Shown here piece after piece: positions 6,184 through 11,775 of a DNA stretch of 11,775 nt (the stretch's first letter is position 1; the number at the start of each line of letters is the position of its first letter). The notes under the pieces were generated by a model. That model had not been told where the DNA came from. It made no database searches and was given only the letters and a program-made list of their open reading frames with translations. Source of the stretch: Firmicutes bacterium UBA3910 (GTDB lineage: Bacteria > Bacillota > Limnochordia > Darwinibacteriales > Darwinibacteriaceae); NCBI GenBank assembly GCA_002391465.1, contig DGFC01000049.1, positions 1 to 11,775 of the forward strand, given 5' to 3'. The position numbers and the translations under genes are program-made.

Positions 6184-7662
6184 TTGACAGCAGAAAACCT
6201 TGACAAACAGCTTCAGGAGGAGGAACAGGTTCGCGGGGTAAATCGGATTGCCCTCGATTCTGTGGAGTTCGGTGATGAGAGTACCACCGTTGAACGGGTG
6301 AGCAAGCGGCTACCCAAGGGCATTACCTCCCGCATGCTCTATTCCGACGTGGTGCGCATTGCCTGGCCCTCCCTAGTGGAGCTGACACTTACACAGCTCA
6401 CGTCCATGGTGGACCTGATGATGGTGGGCGGCCTTGGGCCTTGGGCAATTGCTTCCGTTGGCCTGACCACCCAGCCCAAATTTTTGTTAATGACCATGTT
6501 TATTGCCATGAACGTAGGTGCTACCGCCTTGGTGGCCCGCTATAGGGGTGCAGGTGAACCGGAGAAAGCGAATGAGATTCTGCGGCAGGCGTTGCTATTA
6601 TCTTTCATTTTATCTTCTATTGCTTCGGTTGTAGGCTACATCTTCTCGGAAGATTTGGTGCGGTTTATGGGAGCCGCCGAGGAACAGACGTTAATAGGGG
6701 GAACGACGTATCTTAAGATCCAGTTCCTAGGCTTTGTACCCATGGCCCTAACGTCCACCCTCACCGCTACGCTGCGGGGTGTGGGCCACACCAGGATCGC
6801 AATGATTTATAACTTAATCGCCAACTTTGTAAACGTTGTGATGAACTACGTACTCATTCACGGCCACTTTGGCTTTCCCCGCATGGAGGTTGCCGGTGCA
6901 TCGCTGGCTACCATCATCGGACAGTTTGTGGCGTTTGCGATAGCTCTCATCGTTGTGCTGCGGGGCAATCACTATCTCCACCTGCAGCCGCGCAAGGGAT
7001 TCAAACCGAAAAAGAATCACCTGCGCAACATTTTAGACATCGGTATTCCCGCCATGTTCGAGCAGTTGATTATGCGGACCGGGAATATTATCTTCGTGAA
7101 AACGGTGGCCAGCCTCGGCACGCTGGCCTACGCTACCCATCAGGTGGCCATGAACATCCAGGCCATGACTTTCATGACAGGACAGGCCTTTGCCGTTTCG
7201 GCCACTTCGCTGGTGGGCCAAAGTTTGGGTAAGCGCAGGGGGGATATGGCGGAGAGCTACGCCAACCATACCCGGCGCTTGGGGATGCTCACATCTATTG
7301 TGTTATCTGTAACGTTTTTCTTCTTGGGCAGGCAGATTGTGGGCTTGTACACAGACGATCCCCACATCATTGACCAGGGTGCCCGCATCTTGAGGCTGAT
7401 CGCGTTTATTGTACCCTTCCAGTCGTCCCAGTTTATCCTAACCGGTGCCCTGCGGGGTGCTGGAGATACGAGGGCAACAGCAGTAATCATCTTCCTCACC
7501 GTGCTTCTTGTGCGGCCCGGCTTTGCCTATGCGGCTATCAACTTCTTCAATTTGGGTCTGGACGGTGCTTGGTTGGCCATTTCCGCTGACCAGCTGCTCC
7601 GCTCCCTCTTGGTCCTGCTGCGGTACAACTCCGGACAGTGGAAGAAAAGGAGAATAAAGTGA
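6184..7662 (+). CDS. MATE family efflux transporter
   Basis: A multidrug and toxic compound extrusion (MatE) family antiporter in the cytoplasmic membrane, usually driven by Na+ or H+ and exporting cationic or amphipathic compounds. Twelve hydrophobic segments can be counted, roughly at 57-85, 89-118, 135-153, 174-198, 204-226, 238-258, 283-313, 316-346, 366-389, 400-425, 430-454 and 457-480. They form two six-helix halves. Family signatures include WPSLVELTLTQLTSMVDLMMVG (61-82) and GVGHTR (198-203), echoed by GAGDTR (425-430) in the second half. At 492 residues it is longer than the usual 450 or so because of a charged 50-residue N-terminal extension. The start is TTG 6184 with an AGGAT-type site upstream; ATG 6334 (Met51) is an alternative that removes the extension. 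First gene of a probable four-gene operon. The substrate is unknown. Confidence 0.93.
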   Translation: MTAENLDKQLQEEEQVRGVNRIALDSVEFGDESTTVERVSKRLPKGITSRMLYSDVVRIAWPSLVELTLTQLTSMVDLMMVGGLGPWAIASVGLTTQPKFLLMTMFIAMNVGATALVARYRGAGEPEKANEILRQALLLSFILSSIASVVGYIFSEDLVRFMGAAEEQTLIGGTTYLKIQFLGFVPMALTSTLTATLRGVGHTRIAMIYNLIANFVNVVMNYVLIHGHFGFPRMEVAGASLATIIGQFVAFAIALIVVLRGNHYLHLQPRKGFKPKKNHLRNILDIGIPAMFEQLIMRTGNIIFVKTVASLGTLAYATHQVAMNIQAMTFMTGQAFAVSATSLVGQSLGKRRGDMAESYANHTRRLGMLTSIVLSVTFFFLGRQIVGLYTDDPHIIDQGARILRLIAFIVPFQSSQFILTGALRGAGDTRATAVIIFLTVLLVRPGFAYAAINFFNLGLDGAWLAISADQLLRSLLVLLRYNSGQWKKRRIK

Positions 7663-7672
7663 GGGATTAGGT

Positions 7673-8407
7673 ATGAATAGTAACGGGCGGTGGAAGACTC
7701 CTCTGTTGGTCCTCCTGATTGTTCTGCTAGCCTTAGGCGCGGTACGGATTCTGACGCGCTCAGGGCCGGATAGGGTGAGGGAACCGGTGGACGTCTCCGG
7801 TGCCCCTGAACAGCAGGTAGAAGTGATGGTAAAGGATGTGAGCTCCTATTTTCCCGCATTTTTGGGCTTAACCTATCATTACGCTGGGGAAGGGATGGAG
7901 TTTGCCGCCTTCACCCGCCGCATCACCTATGCCAGCGGTGGTCTGCTTCAGGTGGAGGACCTGAGCGGCACTAACCTGGCCAGGGTGTATGAGGTGAGCG
8001 ATTCCCAGCTTAAAGTGCTCTGGTCCAGGGAGGAGTTTTACAGCCGTGACAGCTTGCTGGACGACTTTCCCCAGCAGGAGGCGGGACCGGGTCGGCTGGA
8101 GAATCTGATCCTCCTGCAGACACCGCTTGAGATTGGGAACAGCTGGGAAGACGCCCTGTACAGACGGGAAATCGCTGGGGTGGATGAAGTTCTGACGGTG
8201 CCCATGGGCACTTTCCATGGGGTTGTTGTGGTAAAGAGCACTCCCTTAGCTGAACCTGTCCCGGGGGAAGAGTCCGTTACGTACGAATACTACGCCCAAA
8301 ACATGGGCCTGATCAAACGGGAAACCCTGTTTACTGCGGAGGGAGACACCTACTCTGTTGTTTCGCAACTAGAGGGTGTAACATCCAACGTGTATGAGAG
8401 GAGATAG
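7673..8407 (+). CDS. Membrane-anchored extracytoplasmic protein of unknown function
   Basis: A 244-residue protein with one N-terminal hydrophobic helix (about 9-26) after a short positive stretch and no lipobox cysteine, so it is probably an uncleaved anchor with the rest outside. The soluble part contains YFPAFLGLTYHYAGEGMEF (59-77), VYEVSDSQLKVLWSREEFY (105-123), LLQTPLEIGNSW (147-158), TVPMGTFHGVVVVK (176-189) and YEYYAQNMGLIKRE (205-218). This order recalls a domain common in Firmicute lipoproteins and envelope proteins (YFPL-x-x-G-x-x-W-x-Y, then APL-x-x-G-x-x-W, then G-x-F-x-x-V, then YY-x-x-x-x-GL-x-x-R-E), whose role is not established. The ATG at 7673 follows GAGGG (7661-7665). It starts 10 nt after the MATE stop and ends 3 nt before the HyuA-like gene, which implies cotranscription. 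Confidence 0.75.
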   Translation: MNSNGRWKTPLLVLLIVLLALGAVRILTRSGPDRVREPVDVSGAPEQQVEVMVKDVSSYFPAFLGLTYHYAGEGMEFAAFTRRITYASGGLLQVEDLSGTNLARVYEVSDSQLKVLWSREEFYSRDSLLDDFPQQEAGPGRLENLILLQTPLEIGNSWEDALYRREIAGVDEVLTVPMGTFHGVVVVKSTPLAEPVPGEESVTYEYYAQNMGLIKRETLFTAEGDTYSVVSQLEGVTSNVYERR

Positions 8408-8410
8408 GCT

Positions 8411-10099
8411 TTGTACATCATCGGCATCGATGTGGGGGGAACCAATACGGATGCGGCCTTAATCAAAGGCGATGAGGTTGTGGCTATGGCCAAAACGCCA
8501 ACTAGGCACGCTGACCTCTTTGCCAGCACCAGTACCGCCTTGGAGGAGGTGCTAAGGCACTGCCAAGGTCAAGAGCCGCTCCGGCTCCATTTATCCACCA
8601 CCCTTTCCACCAACTTGATTGTGGAGGGGAAGGGCGTACCCACCGTGGTGGTGGCCATTCCCGGACCCGGGGTTAATTTGGCCAGTTACCAGTTTCCCTT
8701 TCCCCTCATTGAGCTGGACGGTTACATCGATCACCGGGGGCGGGAGGTAAGCCCGCTGGATGCCGGCGAGATTGAGGAACTCAAGGCGAGAATTCCCAAA
8801 GACTGTAGAGCTCTCGCCGTGGTAGGCAAATTTTCTCACCGCAACCCCAGCCACGAGCAGCAGGTTGCAACAGCACTGTCCCAGTGGTTTTCGGGTGTTA
8901 TCAGCTGTGGCCACCGTTTGGCAGGCCGGGCCAATTTCCCTAGACGTATCGTAACCGCCTACTTAAATTCCAGCGTGGCCAAACAGCAGCTGGAATTTAC
9001 TGTCATGTGGCGGAGGCTGCGGGAGCAGCTGCCTGTGCCGCTGGAGGAGATTGTGATTCTCAAGGCGGATGGGGGCACCATGACTTTGGCCGACTCAGAG
9101 GAGCGGCCCGTTGAAACCATACTCTCGGGGCCCGCTGCCAGCATTATGGGTGTACAGGCCTTAACCAGCTGCGCCAAACCCAATTACGTTATTGTTGATA
9201 TCGGCGGCACCACAACGGACTTGGCTGCCGTTGTGGAGGGGAAAGTGCTCTTTGCCAGGGATGGGGCAACCATCGCCGGTAACAAAACATTAGTGCCCGC
9301 CCTACTCACCCGCTCAGTGGGTCTGGGCGGTGACAGCGAACTCAACTACGATCGGGAAAGGGGAACGTTCCACATTGGCCCGCAGCGAGCTGGTACCCCC
9401 GTGTGCTTGGGCGGTGAAAAGCTGACGCCAACCGATGCGGCAGTGGCTCTAGGTATGGCGGAAATCGGGGAGAAGGAGCGGGCGGTAAACGCCTGGCACA
9501 TCTGGGCAGAGGGGCTGGGCCTCACCTGGCAGGAACTTGCCCAAAAGGTGATAGACGCTTTTACAGCCCAGCTTGCTGAAGCGATTGAAGATCTCTATTC
9601 AGGGCTGGAGAACGTGCCGCTGTACACTGTGTCAGAGATCTTAATGCCGCCTAAGGTACGGCCGGAAGCGGTGGTGGGCCTTGGTGCGCCTGCCGAAGTG
9701 TTCATTCCGAGGTTGGGAGGGATACTTGGATTGGAGTGGGAGATTGTGCCCTTCGCGGCAGGTGCCAATGCGGTAGGTGCAGCCGCTGCTCGGACAACCC
9801 TTAGCTTGACCCTCCACGCCGACACCGAACTGGGCATTGTCACAATTCCGGAGCTGGGTGTCAGGGAGAAACTCGCAAGTCCCATATCGTTTGATCTCCA
9901 TCAGGCAAGGCAAATGGCTGAGGAAAAACTGAGAGAACTCGCAGTCCAGGCAGGTTATTCCTCCGAGCAGGAAGTTTACATAGTGGAAGAGGAAAGTTTC
10001 CCCCTGGTTAGGGGTTTTCGCACTGTAGGGAGGATCCATATGATCCGCACCCAGCTGCGGCCGGGAGTACGGAGGATAAGGGGTGGAGGCAATGGCTGA
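8411..10099 (+). CDS. Hydantoinase/oxoprolinase family protein (HyuA-like), short form
   Basis: An ASKHA-fold protein of the HyuA family, whose known members are the ATP-using half of N-methylhydantoinase, 5-oxoprolinase and acetone carboxylase-type enzymes. Visible signatures are the N-terminal phosphate loop GIDVGGTNTDA (5-15), HLSTTLSTN (60-68), KADGGTM (218-224), SGPAAS (239-244), the second phosphate loop VDIGGTTTDLA (262-272) and SVGLGGDS (302-309). At 562 residues it is shorter than the 650-720 of classical HyuA, mainly at the C-terminus. No HyuB partner lies in the window. The TTG start is backed by GAGGAGA (8397-8403), seven bases upstream. It begins 3 nt after the preceding gene and overlaps the deacetylase-fold gene by 17 nt, so the two products are probably made together. 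The likely reaction is ATP-dependent opening or activation of an amide or lactam, but the substrate is unknown. Confidence 0.88.
   Translation: MYIIGIDVGGTNTDAALIKGDEVVAMAKTPTRHADLFASTSTALEEVLRHCQGQEPLRLHLSTTLSTNLIVEGKGVPTVVVAIPGPGVNLASYQFPFPLIELDGYIDHRGREVSPLDAGEIEELKARIPKDCRALAVVGKFSHRNPSHEQQVATALSQWFSGVISCGHRLAGRANFPRRIVTAYLNSSVAKQQLEFTVMWRRLREQLPVPLEEIVILKADGGTMTLADSEERPVETILSGPAASIMGVQALTSCAKPNYVIVDIGGTTTDLAAVVEGKVLFARDGATIAGNKTLVPALLTRSVGLGGDSELNYDRERGTFHIGPQRAGTPVCLGGEKLTPTDAAVALGMAEIGEKERAVNAWHIWAEGLGLTWQELAQKVIDAFTAQLAEAIEDLYSGLENVPLYTVSEILMPPKVRPEAVVGLGAPAEVFIPRLGGILGLEWEIVPFAAGANAVGAAAARTTLSLTLHADTELGIVTIPELGVREKLASPISFDLHQARQMAEEKLRELAVQAGYSSEQEVYIVEEESFPLVRGFRTVGRIHMIRTQLRPGVRRIRGGGNG
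10071..10075 (+). promoter_or_regulatory. Ribosome binding site that sets the amidohydrolase start
   Basis: GGAGG lies seven bases before GTG 10083, inside the end of the HyuA-like gene. A second GGAGG at 10085-10089 is only two bases from ATG 10092, which is too close to work well. GTG 10083 is therefore preferred, although initiation at the ATG would shorten the protein by only three residues. Confidence 0.6.
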
Positions 10100-11411
10100 G
10101 AACAAACCCAGCGTGGGGCTGGTCTTTTTCCCTGCCTTTGACTGGGCAATTTCACCTACCCATCCGGAACGGCAGGAACGCCTACTTTACACACGGGATC
10201 AGATTCAAGAGGAAGGCCTCTTTGACCATCCGGCCATTAAGGAGTTTAGGCCGCGCTTAGCGGAAGATGAAGAGATTCTCCGCACACATATTTTCGTACC
10301 CAGTCTGGCAAAACACGTAACCGAGTCCCACCGCATTGCGGCTGGCGGAACCATTTTGGCGGCGGATTTGGTTGTTGATGGCTTAGTTGGCCGTTCCTTT
10401 GCCCTGCTTAGACCGCCGGGCCACCATGCTAACCGAGTTGTCCACGGGAGTAGAGGTTTCTGCACCATAAACAATGAAGCGATCATGGTGGATCATCTCC
10501 GCCACCGCTTGGGACCCGATTTAAAGGTGGCCATAGTGGATACGGACGCCCACCACGGCGACGGCACCCAGGATATTTTCTACAACGACCCCGGGGTGCT
10601 CCATATTTCCCTGCACCAAGACGGCAGAACCCTTTATCCTGGTACCGGCTTCCTGTCAGAACGGGGCGGCCCCGCAGCCTATGGTCAAACAGTGAATATT
10701 CCCCTACCCCCTGGCACAGGCGATGAGGGGATGCTCATGGCCATGGAGAGAGTGGTGCTGCCCATTTTGCAGGATTGGCAGCCCGATTACATCGTTAACG
10801 CCGCGGGTCAGGACAACCACTATTCCGATCCCTTAACCAACATGAACTTCAGTGCCCAGGGTTACGCCCGCTTAACAGAGCTGTTGGCACCGGACATTGT
10901 GGTGCTGGAGGGGGGCTATTCCATCGAAAGCGCCCTGCCCTATGTGAACTTGGGGCTGCTGTTGGCCCTGGCAGGTCTTGATTACTCTAAAGTGCAAGAG
11001 CCCACTTGGCAGCGGCAGACAGTGAGCCAAAGTGCTTCCCTGACAGCCCAGGTAGCCCAGATCTGTGCAGAGGTGTTGTCTTTATGGGAAAGACGCAGCG
11101 AGGCTGATCTGGAGGAAATCTTCGGTAGGCAAGATTTCTTTGAGCGCAGGAGGCATATCCACTACGATACGGACAACATTTACGAGCAGCAGCAAGAGTA
11201 CATTCGCCTCTGCCCCAGCTGTGCAGGCTGGCGAGTGATTTACACCGTTTCCAACGTGTATCCCACTCCCAGTGCGGCAGTGCTTATTCCCTGGCACGTG
11301 TGCCCCCAATGCTTGAAAGAAGGGGAGAGTCACTACCAGCGCGAAAGGGAAAACACCGAGTTTGGTTTGGTGATCTGGCACGATCCCCGCACGGATAGCT
11401 GCAAGGTTTGA
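10083..11411 (+). CDS. Histone-deacetylase-fold amidohydrolase with C-terminal CxxC-CxxC domain
   Basis: A zinc-dependent amidohydrolase of the histone deacetylase / AcuC / acetylpolyamine amidohydrolase superfamily; bacterial members remove acyl groups from small amines or protein lysines. Active-site pieces are RPPGHHA (110-116, His114 and His115), DTDAHHGDGTQ (153-163, zinc ligands Asp155 and His157), AGQDNHYSDPL (241-251, third ligand Asp244) and LEGGYS (275-280, Tyr279). All catalytic and metal residues are kept, though AGQDNH differs from the more usual GFDAH form. The catalytic domain ends near 300. An extra region of about 140 residues follows, with CPSC (377-380) and CPQC (407-410) spaced like a zinc ribbon. 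No signal peptide, so cytosolic. Last gene of the probable operon, overlapping the HyuA-like gene by 17 nt, which points to a shared substrate or complex. The substrate is not predictable. Confidence 0.9.
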   Translation: MEAMAENKPSVGLVFFPAFDWAISPTHPERQERLLYTRDQIQEEGLFDHPAIKEFRPRLAEDEEILRTHIFVPSLAKHVTESHRIAAGGTILAADLVVDGLVGRSFALLRPPGHHANRVVHGSRGFCTINNEAIMVDHLRHRLGPDLKVAIVDTDAHHGDGTQDIFYNDPGVLHISLHQDGRTLYPGTGFLSERGGPAAYGQTVNIPLPPGTGDEGMLMAMERVVLPILQDWQPDYIVNAAGQDNHYSDPLTNMNFSAQGYARLTELLAPDIVVLEGGYSIESALPYVNLGLLLALAGLDYSKVQEPTWQRQTVSQSASLTAQVAQICAEVLSLWERRSEADLEEIFGRQDFFERRRHIHYDTDNIYEQQQEYIRLCPSCAGWRVIYTVSNVYPTPSAAVLIPWHVCPQCLKEGESHYQRERENTEFGLVIWHDPRTDSCKV

Positions 11412-11436
11412 CCACACCAACGACAGGGATTTTTGA

Positions 11437-11455
11437 AATTATCTAGAATTATCTA
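11437..11455 (+). repeat. Tandem direct repeat AATTATCTA, two copies
   Basis: AATTATCTA occurs at 11437-11445 and again at 11447-11455, with a period of 10 bases, about one helical turn. It lies in the AT-rich gap between the amidohydrolase and the CapD-like gene. The helical phasing and position make a regulator-binding site possible. No promoter with good spacing could be placed around it, and no terminator hairpin was seen in this gap. Confidence 0.5.
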
Positions 11456-11469
11456 CATGAAGTGAATGA

Positions 11470-11485
11470 ACGATGGAGGTATCGT
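11470..11485 (+). promoter_or_regulatory. Ribosome binding site in the loop of a small hairpin
   Basis: ACGAT (11470-11474) and ATCGT (11481-11485) can pair as a five-base stem whose six-base loop is exactly the ribosome site GGAGGT (11475-11480). The ATG of the CapD-like gene follows two bases later, at 11487. The site decides the start of that gene. Confidence 0.55.
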
Positions 11486-11486
11486 C

Positions 11487-11775
11487 ATGTACCGATTAGG
11501 AAAACAAGGCCTTGTTCTTTTTTTCGATGCGCTGCTTGCGAACGCCGCAGTTATCATTTCCCTTTTCATGTATTTTGAGGCGTTCCTGATTTCCGACTGG
11601 GCCCGGTACTGGGCCATCATGATTCCCATCACCGCTGTCTGGCTTTTGAGCAATTATTTTTTTGGTCTTTACAGACGGGCTTGGCGCTACGCATCCATCG
11701 ACGAGGTTTTTGCTATCGTTAGTTCTGCGACCGTGGGTTGTATAGCAAACGCACTCATTCTCCGCCTAGCCTTTG
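11487..11775 (+). CDS. CapD/FlaA1-type polysaccharide biosynthesis protein, N-terminal part (cut by window end)
   Basis: An open frame of 96 complete codons runs off the window. Its start matches the membrane domain of nucleotide-diphosphate-sugar dehydratase/epimerases of the CapD/WbpM/FlaA1 group, which make sugar precursors for capsule, glycan or flagellar glycosylation. Visible are hydrophobic helices at about 9-28, 41-59 and 75-95, and between the last two the family signature FFGLYRRAWRYASIDEV (58-74). The ATG is backed by GGAGGT (11475-11480), six bases upstream. The catalytic Rossmann domain would lie beyond the window, so the enzyme's reaction cannot be read. The 75-nt gap after the amidohydrolase holds a tandem repeat and no obvious terminator. 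It may be a separate transcription unit opening a surface-polysaccharide locus. Confidence 0.82.
   Translation, partial: MYRLGKQGLVLFFDALLANAAVIISLFMYFEAFLISDWARYWAIMIPITAVWLLSNYFFGLYRRAWRYASIDEVFAIVSSATVGCIANALILRLAF

Overview
The window looks like chromosome from a spore-forming Firmicute, probably Clostridia-like or a related deep lineage. The clearest marker is a short alpha/beta-type small acid-soluble spore protein gene (5873-6055, minus). AGGAGG-type ribosome sites, GTG/TTG starts and hairpin-plus-T-run terminators agree with this. Base composition is moderately GC-rich and looks even throughout, with no insertion sequence, tRNA, rRNA, CRISPR or phage gene. The genus cannot be fixed from the sequence. 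The first 19 bases are a library adapter (Tn5 mosaic end), so the window begins at a contig edge.

Left part (43-4214): a radical SAM protein of the PflA-like COG1313 type and a 6-phosphofructokinase with unusual phosphoryl-donor residues run on the plus strand and end at a strong bidirectional terminator. A monoacylglycerol-lipase-like alpha/beta hydrolase faces them. A DUF362 protein is divergent from the hydrolase, and its stop codon interlocks with that of a convergent thioredoxin-fold gene.

Middle (4211-6055): on the minus strand, msrB and a thioredoxin-family gene form a probable redox-repair pair with a good sigma-A-like promoter ahead of msrB. A small plus-strand lipoprotein gene ends at a terminator shared with the convergent spore-protein gene. 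That spore gene has a sequence resembling a forespore (sigma-G) promoter upstream.

Right part (6184-11411): four tightly packed plus-strand genes form a likely operon. They encode a MATE exporter, a membrane-anchored extracytoplasmic protein, a short HyuA-type (hydantoinase/oxoprolinase) ATPase-fold protein without a HyuB partner, and a histone-deacetylase-fold amidohydrolase with an extra C-terminal domain carrying two CxxC pairs. Gaps are 10 and 3 nt, and the last two genes overlap by 17 nt. This is the least conventional part of the window and the best candidate for an undescribed pathway: possibly an amide or acyl-amine substrate processed by HyuA plus amidohydrolase, with export by the MATE protein. 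That role is inference.

Right edge (11487-11775): the 5' end of a membrane-anchored CapD/FlaA1-type nucleotide-sugar dehydratase/epimerase gene, cut off by the window.

No stretch over 300 bases lacks a gene. The longest gaps (about 75-130 bases, at 3008-3122, 4793-4892, 5340-5459, 6056-6183 and 11412-11486) hold the sites listed or nothing recognisable.
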